DNA of 64,000 bases from DASRAA01 sp963814165 (GTDB taxonomy: Bacteria; Acidobacteriota; Terriglobia; Terriglobales; Acidobacteriaceae). The position numbers and the translations under genes were made by a program. Every line of letters begins with the position of its first letter. Positions within the stretch are counted from its first letter, which is position 1. The stretch spans positions 186,001 through 250,000 of the forward strand of contig CAWFBW010000021.1 of NCBI GenBank assembly GCA_963814165.1, read 5' to 3'. The notes under the pieces were generated by a model. That model worked only from the letters and a program-made list of their open reading frames with translations, did not search any database and was not told where the DNA came from. Positions 8,948 to 17,985 of this stretch are shown piece after piece.

Positions 8948-11900
8948 GGCCCCCTCCTGTCGCTTCAGACCCTGCAATTCCCGGCTGTGGCTCATGTTTC
9001 TTCCCGCCGAGCTTGGCCCCGAACTTTTCGACCACCTCAAAGCTGACTGGAATGAAGAAAATTGCCAGGATCGTGGCTGCCGTCATACCGCCGATAACGC
9101 AGGTACCCAGGGTCTGTCGCGCGATGGCACCGGCACCGGTTGCCGTCCACAGCGGCACGCAGCCGAGAATGAATGCGAAGGCCGTCATCAGAATCGGTCG
9201 CAGTCGCAGTCGTGCTCCGGTCAAGGCTGCCTCGACGAGCGGTTTGCCGTTGTCGTATTCCATCTTGGCAAACTCGACAATCAGAATGGCGTTCTTGGCC
9301 GAGAGCCCGATCAGCATGATTAGACCGATCTGGGTGTATACGTTGTTGTCGAGCACCCGGAAGTACAACGTGATGAACGCACCGAAAATAGCGATGGGGA
9401 CACCCAGCAGTACGGCAAAAGGAAGCGTCCAACTCTCATACTGCGCCGCCATGATCAGGAAGACCACGAAGAACGCCAGTCCGAAGATCGCCGCGGGCGA
9501 CACGCCTTCCGCCGCCTTCACTTCCTGGTAGGTCATGCCGCTGTAGTCAAAGCCCATCTGCCCCGGCATGGTCTTCTTGAAGACGTCGTTCACGGCGTCG
9601 ATGGCCTGACCCGAGCTGTAACCCGGGGCCGAGTTGGCGTTAATCTGCACGCAATTAAACAGGTTGTACCGCATGACGAACTCAGCGCCCGCGCGCGGAT
9701 AGGTGCTCGACAACGTACTCAGTGGCACCATGTCGCCGGCGGTGTTGCGCACGTAGAACTTGCCGAGATTGCTGGCGTTGGCACGGAACTTGCCGTCCGC
9801 CTGAACGTACACCTGCCACTGCAAGCCGAACCGGTTGAAGAAATTGACCAGTGAACCGCCCATGAAGGTCTGCACCGTCTGGTACAAATCCTGCAGCGGA
9901 ATCTGCTGTGTCATCGCCTTGGCATTGTCCACGTTGACACCAACCTGGGGAACGCCAAACAGCGCCGTGGTCATGACGCCGGTCAGTTCCGGACGCTTCC
10001 GCGCTTCGGCCATGAACAGCTGCGTGTTCTTAGCCAGGAAGTCGATCCCGGAGCCGGACCGGTCTTCGAGGATGTAACTGACACCGCCCGAGGTTCCTAC
10101 GCCAGGAATAGCCGGCGGCGAGAACTGAAATGCAATCCCGGCCGGAATCTGGGCGAGAGCTTTCGTCAGGTGCCCCTTGATGGCGAGATAACTTGTTTCG
10201 GGAGTCTTCCGTTCTTCCCATGGTTTCAGGGAAATGAAATAGAAGCTGCTGTACGTCGCATTGACGCCACTCAGCAAGCTGTAGCCCATCACGGCGCTGA
10301 CGTACTTGACCCCAGGCGTGTCCATGATGACTTTTTCCACCTGACGGGAGACTTCAGAGGAGCGCTGCAGCGACGATGCATCGGGCAATTGCAGCCCGGC
10401 ATAAACGTAGCCCTGATCTTCATCTGGCAGGAAGCTCTTGGGCAGCTTACCGCCAAAGTACCAAGTGCCCACGACCACGGCCCCCAACAGCAGGAAGGCG
10501 AGCCACGCATTGTGAATCAGGTGGGCGCACCAATTCACGTACACTTCAGTTGCCTTGCCAAATACGTTGTTGAACCAGCGGAAGAAAGCCCCCAGCGGCC
10601 CGCGTGCTTCCTTCTTAGGCCGCAGCATCATGGCTGCCAGCGCCGGACTGAGCGTGAGGGCGTTGAACGCCGAGAACAACACCGAAATCGCGATGGTAAC
10701 GGCGAACTGCTTATAGAGCTGGCCGGTGATTCCGGGAATGAATGCCGTCGGCACGAACACTGCCGCCAGGATGAGCGCGATCGCGATGACCGGCGACGAA
10801 ACCTCTTCCATCGCTTTGACGGCCGAGTCATGCGGTGTCATGCCATGCTCGATGTGATGTTCGACCGCCTCGACCACGACAATTGCGTCGTCCACCACCA
10901 ACCCGATCGCCAGCACTAGTCCCAGCAGCGACAGCGTGTTAATGGAGAAGCCCAGCATGGGAAAGACCATGAAGGTCGCCACCAGTGAGACCGGCACAGC
11001 GATGAGCGGAATCAGGGTGGCTCTCCAACCTTGCAGGAAGATGTACACCACGAGGATCACGAGCACCATGGCCTCAACCAGCGTGTGCTCAATTTCCTTA
11101 ATGCCTTCGCTGACCGATAGCGTGGTATCGAGGGCAGTGATGTAATCGAGTCCCTGGGGGAACCTAGTCTTGGCTTCCTCCATCATCTTGACAACGTTGC
11201 CCCTTGTAACCAGAGCGTTGCTTCCCGGTGTGAGGTACAGGGCAATCAGGGCCGCAGGCTGGGAAGGCTGGTGCTCGCCTTCTTCCGGTACCGTACCCAG
11301 GCGGGCGATGTACGAGTAGTACTGAGATCCCAACTCGACCCGAGCGACATCCTTCAACCGTAGAATCGATCCGTCGCTCTGCGCGCGGATGACGATTTGA
11401 TCAAAATCTTCGGCCCGGGGAAGACGTCCCGGCGCCCGGACGTTGTACGTAAATTGCTGGCCTTCGGGCACCGGTTCTCCGCCGATCTGGCCGCCGGGGT
11501 TGACCTTGTTCTGCGCCTTCACGGCATTGATGATGTCAGTTACGGTGATGCCCAGGTTTGCCAGCGTATCGGGGTTGACCCAGATTCGCATCGCGTACGG
11601 CCCAGCGCCGAAAATTTGTACTTGGCCCACGCCTTGAATTCGCGTTAATGCATACTGCAAATTGATAGTGGCGTAGTTCGCCAGGAAGATGCTGTCGTAT
11701 GCCCCATTGGGCGAGTACAGATCGAGCAGCATGAACGGGGCGGTAGTGCCCGGCTGCACGATGACTCCCTGTTGGGTCACTTCCGAAGGAAGTTGGGAGT
11801 TGGCCTGGCCGCTCCGCATCTGCGCCAGGATCTGGTCGGTGTTGATGTCTGTGCCAAGTTGGAAGTCGACGTACAGTGTCATGCCGCCGCCCGAGCTGGC

Positions 11901-12146
11901 GCTCAGCGAATACATGTAATTCATGCCGCTGACGCCCGACATCTGCTGTTCGATCGGCGTGGCCACTGACTCAGCAATGGTCGTGGCATCGGCGCCCGGG
12001 TAGGTCGCCTTCACCTGAATCATTGGGTCAGCGATGTTGGGGAACTGCGCGGTTGGCAGCCCCAGCATCGCGACGATGCCGGCCATCATCATCAGGATCG
12101 CAATGACGATGGCCACGATCGGCCGATTAATAAAGAATGTCGACAT
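8940..12146 (-). CDS. RND multidrug efflux permease (HAE1, AcrB/MexB type)
   Basis: The 1068-residue protein has the usual length and layout of the inner-membrane proton/drug antiporter: TM1 in the first 30 residues (FFINRPIVAIVIAILMM), a large periplasmic loop, TM2-6 with the proton-relay acidic pair in GLVLAIGLVVDDAIVVVE (residues about 400-420), a second periplasmic loop, and TM8-12 with LIMLIGLSAKNAILIVEFA. The gene starts 2 bases after the fusion-protein stop, with GGGGAGC as ribosome-binding site, and overlaps the channel gene downstream. Hydrophobic drugs, solvents or host compounds are likely substrates; the exact one cannot be read from sequence. Confidence 0.96.
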   Translation of the reverse strand: MSTFFINRPIVAIVIAILMMMAGIVAMLGLPTAQFPNIADPMIQVKATYPGADATTIAESVATPIEQQMSGVSGMNYMYSLSASSGGGMTLYVDFQLGTDINTDQILAQMRSGQANSQLPSEVTQQGVIVQPGTTAPFMLLDLYSPNGAYDSIFLANYATINLQYALTRIQGVGQVQIFGAGPYAMRIWVNPDTLANLGITVTDIINAVKAQNKVNPGGQIGGEPVPEGQQFTYNVRAPGRLPRAEDFDQIVIRAQSDGSILRLKDVARVELGSQYYSYIARLGTVPEEGEHQPSQPAALIALYLTPGSNALVTRGNVVKMMEEAKTRFPQGLDYITALDTTLSVSEGIKEIEHTLVEAMVLVILVVYIFLQGWRATLIPLIAVPVSLVATFMVFPMLGFSINTLSLLGLVLAIGLVVDDAIVVVEAVEHHIEHGMTPHDSAVKAMEEVSSPVIAIALILAAVFVPTAFIPGITGQLYKQFAVTIAISVLFSAFNALTLSPALAAMMLRPKKEARGPLGAFFRWFNNVFGKATEVYVNWCAHLIHNAWLAFLLLGAVVVGTWYFGGKLPKSFLPDEDQGYVYAGLQLPDASSLQRSSEVSRQVEKVIMDTPGVKYVSAVMGYSLLSGVNATYSSFYFISLKPWEERKTPETSYLAIKGHLTKALAQIPAGIAFQFSPPAIPGVGTSGGVSYILEDRSGSGIDFLAKNTQLFMAEARKRPELTGVMTTALFGVPQVGVNVDNAKAMTQQIPLQDLYQTVQTFMGGSLVNFFNRFGLQWQVYVQADGKFRANASNLGKFYVRNTAGDMVPLSTLSSTYPRAGAEFVMRYNLFNCVQINANSAPGYSSGQAIDAVNDVFKKTMPGQMGFDYSGMTYQEVKAAEGVSPAAIFGLAFFVVFLIMAAQYESWTLPFAVLLGVPIAIFGAFITLYFRVLDNNVYTQIGLIMLIGLSAKNAILIVEFAKMEYDNGKPLVEAALTGARLRLRPILMTAFAFILGCVPLWTATGAGAIARQTLGTCVIGGMTAATILAIFFIPVSFEVVEKFGAKLGGKKHEPQPGIAGSEATGGGHD

Positions 12147-12148
12147 GG

Positions 12149-13414
12149 TCAGTTGCTCCCCGCCGCTGACTCCGCCGGTGCCTGGTAAGGCTTGGGGCTG
12201 ACCGGGACTCCTTCCTTCACGAACTGCGGGTTTGCGGCCGCTGCCATCTGAATCTTCTGTATGCCCTCTACAACTACACGCTCACCCGGTTTCAGCCCGT
12301 CCGTGATAATCCAGTTCGGTCCCACGCGTACACCGACTTTGATGGGGCGGAACATGGCCCGGTTCTCCGGCGTCACCACAAGGATCTGATACTGCGACTG
12401 CACTTCAATTACCGCGGGCTGCGGAACAAGCAGCGCGTTCTGCTGGTCTCCCGTCTGAATGCGAACCTCTCCAAAGCCTCCAGGACGGAGGATGGCGTCT
12501 GGGTTAGAAAACTCGGCAGTGATCTGGATGGTTCCGGTACCAGTCGCGACCTGGCGATTGACCTGGATCACCCGCCCAGTTCGGGGGTAGTCCTCTCCGT
12601 TCGCCTGGATATATGTCACTGGAGTATTTCCAGCCTTCCCGCTGCGGAGAAGTGCCGAAATCTGGGTCGCAACTCCGAGGTAAGCGCTTTCCGCAATGTT
12701 GAAGTTTACCCAGATTGGGTTCACTTGGGAGATGGTGGTCATCTTCGTGGTGGTTCCCACCAGGTCACCAATCTGTGACTTGGCATCTCCCGCAATGCCG
12801 TCAATCGGGGCATATATCTTCGTCCATGCCAAGTTCAGCTTGGCGTTATCCAAGGCGGCCTTATCCGCCAGTATCTGGGCCTTCGCAGCAGTCATACTGG
12901 CAATGTCGTTGTCGAGTTGCTTTTGAGGAATCGCGTTTTGCGCCGCCAGCGGCGTGTCACGCGTAACGTCGTTCTGATAGCGTTCCACCTCCGCCTGCGT
13001 TCTCGCCAGGGTCGCTTCAGCGTGATCAACCGCAGCCTGGTATTGCCGTGGATCGAGTTCGAACAGCAGTTGCCCCTTCTTCACGAAGAAGCCGTTCTGG
13101 TAATCCTGCTTTAGCAGGTAACCCTCCACCTTGGGCGTGATGTCGGCGTTCACCGACCCGGCTAGCTGCGCCACCCACTCCTGGAAAATCGGAACGTTCT
13201 GCTGGGCAACTTCGGCGACCAAGACCTCAGGGGGTGCGGGCTTCTCGGCCACCTCTTTCTTGCCGCAGCCAGACAGAACGAACACAGCACCGAGACAGCA
13301 AACTAGAAGCCCCGCCGCGCCGGAGCCAATCTTCCGATGCGCTGGGAGACCGAATAGTGCAACACGCCACGCAGTCGTCGTATGGAATGATTCCCTTTCA
13401 TGCCGAACAGGCAT
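12149..13414 (-). CDS. RND efflux periplasmic adaptor (membrane fusion protein, MexA/AcrA type)
   Basis: The first gene of the efflux operon encodes the periplasmic adaptor. It has a lipoprotein signal with lipobox FVLSGCGKK, a split lipoyl/barrel-sandwich motif (VEGYLLKQDYQNGFFVKKGQ and TKIYAPIDGIAGDAKSQIGD) around a coiled-coil hairpin (residues about 125-195), and a C-terminal beta-barrel and membrane-proximal domain. At 421 residues the length is normal. The start at 13414 has GAGGGGTG upstream but gives an unusually long pre-signal region of about 28 residues, so a later start is possible. A TATAAT on the minus strand at 13458-13463 could be the -10 of the operon promoter. Confidence 0.93.
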   Translation of the reverse strand: MPVRHERESFHTTTAWRVALFGLPAHRKIGSGAAGLLVCCLGAVFVLSGCGKKEVAEKPAPPEVLVAEVAQQNVPIFQEWVAQLAGSVNADITPKVEGYLLKQDYQNGFFVKKGQLLFELDPRQYQAAVDHAEATLARTQAEVERYQNDVTRDTPLAAQNAIPQKQLDNDIASMTAAKAQILADKAALDNAKLNLAWTKIYAPIDGIAGDAKSQIGDLVGTTTKMTTISQVNPIWVNFNIAESAYLGVATQISALLRSGKAGNTPVTYIQANGEDYPRTGRVIQVNRQVATGTGTIQITAEFSNPDAILRPGGFGEVRIQTGDQQNALLVPQPAVIEVQSQYQILVVTPENRAMFRPIKVGVRVGPNWIITDGLKPGERVVVEGIQKIQMAAAANPQFVKEGVPVSPKPYQAPAESAAGSN

Positions 13415-13611
13415 TTGGACACCCCTCGTCGTACCTCAAGCTGATGAAAATGTGCGAATTATAGTTCTAACGCAATTCGAGTAGTTTGCCAATTCCACCC
13501 TGGTCCGCTACCCCGGAAGATTACTGATCGAAAGCATTGCTTAAACTGATCTGAGAACGTGAGCAGCGCTCTTTATACCAAATGATTTATTGAAGCGTTA
13601 ACTAGTCTGCC

Positions 13612-13639
13612 TTGACATCTGTTCGCGCGGCGTTTTACT
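13612..13639 (+). promoter_or_regulatory. Candidate sigma70-like promoter for zwf-glk
   Basis: TTGACA (13612-13617) is followed after 16 bases by TTTACT (13634-13639), 28 bases before the zwf start codon. The -35 box is perfect and the -10 box matches 4 of 6. It lies in the 252-bp divergent gap between the efflux operon and zwf. Confidence 0.4.
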
Positions 13640-13666
13640 GTAGGCGCCCACTGGGGTGAGAGGCCG

Positions 13667-15199
13667 ATGTCGCAGTCTGCCATTGCAAGCGTCCATGACG
13701 AACCCGAACAGGCAGGAAGCCCGGCGGGGCCTTGTGTGATGGTGGTGTTCGGCGCCACCGGTGACCTCACCATGCGCAAGTTGGTCCCGGCGCTCTATAA
13801 CCTGGAAAAAGCCCACCTGCTTCCCAAGGAATTCGCCGTCTTAGGGGTGGCGCACGATGACATGAAGCTTGACGACTTTCGTGCGAAGGTCACGCGCTTC
13901 CTGGACGCCGAAGACCATGGTGTTGACCACTGGGACCGCTTCAAGCATTTGCTGCACTACGTGCAGGGAGATTTCGGGGACCCCGCGACGTACGCTCGGC
14001 TGACCGAAACGCTCGCCGCCATCGACAAAGAGTGTAGCACCGACCAGAACTATCTGTTCTACATGGCCACGTCTCCGAAGTTCTTCGGTCAAATCGTTCA
14101 GCAGCTCGGCCAATCGGGTTTGTCGCGCGAAACGAACGGACATTGGCGCCGGGTGGTCATTGAAAAGCCTTTCGGGCAAGACTTGGAGTCCGCGGTATCA
14201 CTCAACCAAAACATCAAGGCCGTGCTGTCAGAGAGGCAGATCTACCGCATCGACCATTATCTCGGTAAAGAGACCGTCCAGAACATCATGGTGTTTCGGT
14301 TCGGGAACGGGATATTCGAGCCGATCTGGAATCGCCGCTATATCGATCACGTTGCAATAACGAATGCCGAGACGGTTGGCGTGGAGCTTCGCGGCGGCTA
14401 CTTCGACACGGCGGGCACGCTGCGCGACATGGTGCCCAACCACATCATGCAGCTCATCAGCCTCACTGCCATGGAGCCGCCTGCGTCGTTCAGCGCCGAC
14501 GCGGTCCGCGATGAACAGGCGAAAGTGCTCAATGCCATTCAGTCCCTCAGTTCGGAAGACGTACTCCACCAAACCGTCAGGGGCCAGTATGGCGAAGGCG
14601 TCGTCCAGTCAGAAAAGGTGCAGCCCTATCGCGCCGAGCCCGGAGTCTCTCCCGATTCGAAGACTGAAACATTCGTAGCCATGAAACTCAATATCGACAA
14701 CTGGCGTTGGGCGGGGGTTCCCTTCTATCTGCGGACAGGTAAACGGTTGGCCAAGCGCCATACCGAGATTGCGATTCAGTTCAAGCGGGCGCCGTTTCAG
14801 CTGTTTCGCCAAACGCCAGTACACAAGCTGCAAACCAATCGACTGGTGATTCAGATTCAGCCCGACGAAGGCATGGCACTGGGGTTCGGCGCAAAAATCC
14901 CGGGTCCGCAGCTTCGCCTGGGTTCAGTTGAAATGAGTTTTGAGTATTCCAAGTACTTTGGCGCCAAGCCCTATACCGGCTACGAAGTCCTGCTGTACGA
15001 CTGCATGATGGGCGACGCCACGCTGTTCCAGCGCGCCGACATGGTCGAGGCTGGCTGGAGAATTTTAGACCCGGTGATCGACGTGTGGCGGGCGCTCCCC
15101 GCCCGGAACTTCCCCAATTATCCCGGGGGCTCGTGGGGACCGAAGGAAGCTGACGACCTGATGGAACGCGACGGCCGCCACTGGAGGACAATCGAATGA
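13667..15199 (+). CDS. zwf: Glucose-6-phosphate 1-dehydrogenase
   Basis: This enzyme oxidises glucose 6-phosphate to 6-phosphoglucono-lactone with NAD(P)+, the first step of the oxidative pentose phosphate pathway, in the cytoplasm. The nucleotide-binding motif is VVFGATGDLTMRKLVPALY (residues about 25-45) and the active-site signature is RIDHYLGKETVQN. At 510 residues the length is typical. GAGAGG precedes the ATG. The stop codon overlaps the glk start (ATGA), so the two genes are coupled. Confidence 0.97.
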   Translation: MSQSAIASVHDEPEQAGSPAGPCVMVVFGATGDLTMRKLVPALYNLEKAHLLPKEFAVLGVAHDDMKLDDFRAKVTRFLDAEDHGVDHWDRFKHLLHYVQGDFGDPATYARLTETLAAIDKECSTDQNYLFYMATSPKFFGQIVQQLGQSGLSRETNGHWRRVVIEKPFGQDLESAVSLNQNIKAVLSERQIYRIDHYLGKETVQNIMVFRFGNGIFEPIWNRRYIDHVAITNAETVGVELRGGYFDTAGTLRDMVPNHIMQLISLTAMEPPASFSADAVRDEQAKVLNAIQSLSSEDVLHQTVRGQYGEGVVQSEKVQPYRAEPGVSPDSKTETFVAMKLNIDNWRWAGVPFYLRTGKRLAKRHTEIAIQFKRAPFQLFRQTPVHKLQTNRLVIQIQPDEGMALGFGAKIPGPQLRLGSVEMSFEYSKYFGAKPYTGYEVLLYDCMMGDATLFQRADMVEAGWRILDPVIDVWRALPARNFPNYPGGSWGPKEADDLMERDGRHWRTIE

Positions 15200-16191
15200 T
15201 CCTTGCCGGAGATATTGGCGGCACCAAATCGCGGCTTGCGGCATTTGAAACGGACGGGAATCGGCTCAACTGCATAGTCGAGAAAATCTATCCCAGCCAA
15301 GAGCACAAGGGACTCAACGAGATCGTCGCCGACTTCGTGAAGACTGAAGGAATTCCGGCGCATTCTGCCTGCTTCGGAGTCGCCGGACCTGTGCAGGGCG
15401 GTCGCAGCAAGATCTCGAACCTGCCGTGGGTGATCGATGCCCGTGAGCTGGCCACCGAACTGCGCCTTCCGTCGGTCGGGCTGATTAACGACCTCGAGGC
15501 GTTTGCGTACGGTATCGACTTCTTAGAGTCCAAAGACTACGTGACATTACGAGATGGTGCGGCTGACGCAACCGGCAACATGGCCGTAGTCTCGGCCGGG
15601 TCGGGGCTGGGTGAAGCCGGGTTGTACTGGGACGGATTCCGGCATCACCCCTTCGCCTGCGAGGGTGGTCACACCGAATTTGCGCCCAAGAATGACGTCG
15701 AAGTCGATTTGCTGAAGTTCCTGATGCAGAAGTTCGGCCACCAGCACGTGAGCTATGAACGGATACTGTCAGGACCGGGCGTGCAAAACGTTTACGAGTT
15801 CTTGCGCGATTCTGGGTTGGAAGAAGAACCTGAGTGGCTCAAACAAGAGCTTGCGGTAAGTTCGGACGTATCCGCTTCCATTTCACAGCTTGCGCTGGCA
15901 GGGAAAGCGCCAATCTGTGACCGAGCTTTGTCGATCTTCGTGAGCGTGTTCGGATCAGAGGCCGGGAATTGCGCGCTGAAGTACATGGCCACAGGCGGTG
16001 TCTTCATCGCCGGCATTGCGGGAAAAATCGTCTCCAAAATGCAGGAAAAGACTTTTATGGAGTCTTTCCTCGACAAGGGGCGTATGCAGCCGCTCATGGA
16101 AAGCATTCCGGTGAAGATCGTACTGAATGAGGATTCCGGTTTGTTTGGCGCGGCGCGATTCACGCTTCTACAGAAGGCATTCCGCACGTAG
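15196..16191 (+). CDS. glk: Glucokinase (Glk family)
   Basis: Phosphorylates glucose with ATP to give glucose 6-phosphate, feeding the adjacent Zwf. The phosphate-1 motif ILAGDIGGTKSRLA is at the N-terminus, VGLINDLEAFAYG carries the catalytic Asp, and VVSAGSGLGEAGL and CEGGHTEFAP are family signatures of the E. coli-type Glk rather than the ROK type. At 331 residues the length is usual. It overlaps zwf by 4 bases and converges with pgl, only 8 bases away. Confidence 0.95.
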   Translation: MILAGDIGGTKSRLAAFETDGNRLNCIVEKIYPSQEHKGLNEIVADFVKTEGIPAHSACFGVAGPVQGGRSKISNLPWVIDARELATELRLPSVGLINDLEAFAYGIDFLESKDYVTLRDGAADATGNMAVVSAGSGLGEAGLYWDGFRHHPFACEGGHTEFAPKNDVEVDLLKFLMQKFGHQHVSYERILSGPGVQNVYEFLRDSGLEEEPEWLKQELAVSSDVSASISQLALAGKAPICDRALSIFVSVFGSEAGNCALKYMATGGVFIAGIAGKIVSKMQEKTFMESFLDKGRMQPLMESIPVKIVLNEDSGLFGAARFTLLQKAFRT

Positions 16192-16199
16192 CGGCTCAA

Positions 16200-16892
16200 T
16201 TACTGAGACGGGCCTGCGGCAGCGCGGTCGGCCACGACCGTGGCATGTTCCTGCGAAACCCGTCCGCCCGGAATGGAAGGATCGGCCTTCAGCAATTGGG
16301 TCAGCGGCTTGACCTTTTCGCTCCCCGTCACCACCCACAGTATTTGCCGCGCGCGGTTAATGACCGGATAGGTCAACGTCATGCGGTTTCTGCCCTGATA
16401 CACGCCTGTAATCGCCACGTCGCGGCCCACAATTTGCAACACCGGGTCGCCTGGGATGAGCGATGCCGTGTGCCCATCCGGTCCCAGCCCCAAGTGAACG
16501 AGGTCAATGACTGGAGGCACGCCAGCCAGTTTCTCGATCGTCTTTGCGTATTCCGCAGCTCCCGCCTGCGAGTCGTTCTCTTCAACCGGCATCGGATAGA
16601 TGTGCGACGGGTCGATCGGCGCGTTCTGCAAAAGCGTCTCGCGCAAGTGCGTCAGGTTGCGGTCCGGATCACCGGCCGGTGCAATGCGCTCATCCACCTG
16701 CAGCACATGAACGTCATTCCAGGGGACCACTTCCTTCGCCAGCATGCGCAGCATGACCCAGGGAGTATGTCCCCCACTCACCGCGATGAGAAACCGTCCC
16801 CGCGCCTGAACCGCAGCGCGCGCGCTCTCGGCGATGATGGCGGCAGCCCGTCTAGCCACCGCCTCGCCATCCGCCAATACTTCGATTTGCAT
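16200..16892 (-). CDS. pgl: 6-phosphogluconolactonase (DevB/Pgl type)
   Basis: Hydrolyses 6-phosphogluconolactone to 6-phosphogluconate, the step after Zwf. Family marks are FLIAVSGGHTPWVML near the N-terminus, the Asp-Glu-Arg pair in VLQVDERIAP, and HLGLGPDGHTASLIPGD. At 230 residues the length is typical. It lies 8 bp downstream of gnd on the same strand, so it is probably the last gene of the tal-pgi-gnd-pgl run. Confidence 0.95.
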   Translation of the reverse strand: MQIEVLADGEAVARRAAAIIAESARAAVQARGRFLIAVSGGHTPWVMLRMLAKEVVPWNDVHVLQVDERIAPAGDPDRNLTHLRETLLQNAPIDPSHIYPMPVEENDSQAGAAEYAKTIEKLAGVPPVIDLVHLGLGPDGHTASLIPGDPVLQIVGRDVAITGVYQGRNRMTLTYPVINRARQILWVVTGSEKVKPLTQLLKADPSIPGGRVSQEHATVVADRAAAGPSQ

Positions 16893-16900
16893 AGGCTCCC

Positions 16901-17917
16901 CTATTCGGACTTCTTCTCCAGGTGCCCGCCGAAACCAAAGCGCATCGCCGAAAGCACCTTGTCCTGGAACTCCGCATTGCCGCGCGAACTGAAGCGCTCA
17001 AACAATGCGCTCGACAGCACCGAGACGGGCACGCCTTCGTCGATGGCAGCTTTGATAGTCCAACGGCCTTCGCCTGAATCGGAGACGCGGCCTGCAAACT
17101 TGCTGAGCGTGGGATCGCTCACCATCGCCTGGGCGGTTAGATCAAGCAGCCACGAAGAAATCACGCTGCCCCGACGCCAAACCTCGGAGACGTCGCGAAG
17201 GTTGAGGTCGTACTGATAATGTTCAGGATCGCGCAGCGGCGTGGTTTCCGCATCAATGTCGTGCTTCTGCTTGCCAACATTGGCGTTCTTCAACACGTTC
17301 AGGCCCTCCGCGTAGGCGGCCATGATTCCGTATTCAATGCCGTTGTGCACCATCTTGACGAAGTGTCCCGCACCGTTCGGACCGCAATGCAGATAACCCT
17401 GCTCGGCAGTTCCGCCAATCTTCTCGCGTCCCGGTGTGCGCGGAATATCGCCCAGTCCCGGCGCGAGCGTTGCGAAAATGGGATCGAGGTGCTTCACGAC
17501 GTCGTCTTCGCCGCCGATCATCATGCAGTAGCCGCGATCGAGTCCCCACACGCCGCCGCTGGTACCTACATCTACGTAGTGGATTTGCTTCGCTGCCAGC
17601 GCCTTGGCGCGGCGAATGTCATCGATGTAGTAGGAGTTGCCTCCATCGATCAGGATGTCGCCGGCTTCAAGGCTGGGCAATATCTTGGCGATCGTCTCGT
17701 CCACCACGGCAGCCGGGACCATGAGCCAGACAGCGCGCGGCTTGGCCATTTTCTTGACCAGGTCCTCTAGCGACGACGAGGGCGTGGCCTTCTCTGCCGC
17801 CAGCTCTTCTACCGCCTTCGGAAACATGTCGAAGACCACGCATTCGTGGCCGCCGCGGATGAGGCGCCGTACCATGTTGGCGCCCATTCTTCCCAAACCA
17901 ACCATTCCCAGTTGCAT
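16901..17917 (-). CDS. gnd: 6-phosphogluconate dehydrogenase, decarboxylating (short, YqeC-like form)
   Basis: Converts 6-phosphogluconate to ribulose 5-phosphate and CO2 with reduction of NAD(P)+. The Rossmann motif LGMVGLGRMGANMVRRL is at the extreme N-terminus, followed by LIDGGNSYYIDD, DVGTSGGVWGLDRGY and the catalytic MVHNGIEYGIMAAYAEG. At 338 residues it belongs to the short class, not the roughly 470-residue E. coli class. AGGAG lies 7 bases before the ATG. Confidence 0.95.
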   Translation of the reverse strand: MQLGMVGLGRMGANMVRRLIRGGHECVVFDMFPKAVEELAAEKATPSSSLEDLVKKMAKPRAVWLMVPAAVVDETIAKILPSLEAGDILIDGGNSYYIDDIRRAKALAAKQIHYVDVGTSGGVWGLDRGYCMMIGGEDDVVKHLDPIFATLAPGLGDIPRTPGREKIGGTAEQGYLHCGPNGAGHFVKMVHNGIEYGIMAAYAEGLNVLKNANVGKQKHDIDAETTPLRDPEHYQYDLNLRDVSEVWRRGSVISSWLLDLTAQAMVSDPTLSKFAGRVSDSGEGRWTIKAAIDEGVPVSVLSSALFERFSSRGNAEFQDKVLSAMRFGFGGHLEKKSE

Positions 17918-17985
17918 CGTTATCTCCTAACTTGGATAAACAGGGCATTGCGCGACGATTGAATCGCCGCGCGGGTGTAAGTAAC

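Noticed and set aside
10170..10919. A 249-codon plus-strand open frame inside the RND permease gene.
   Set aside because: It lies wholly opposite a well-conserved permease and is rich in His/Arg/Gln, as antisense shadows are.
16192..16199. A terminator between glk and pgl.
   Set aside because: The convergent stop codons are only 8 bp apart and no stem is visible.
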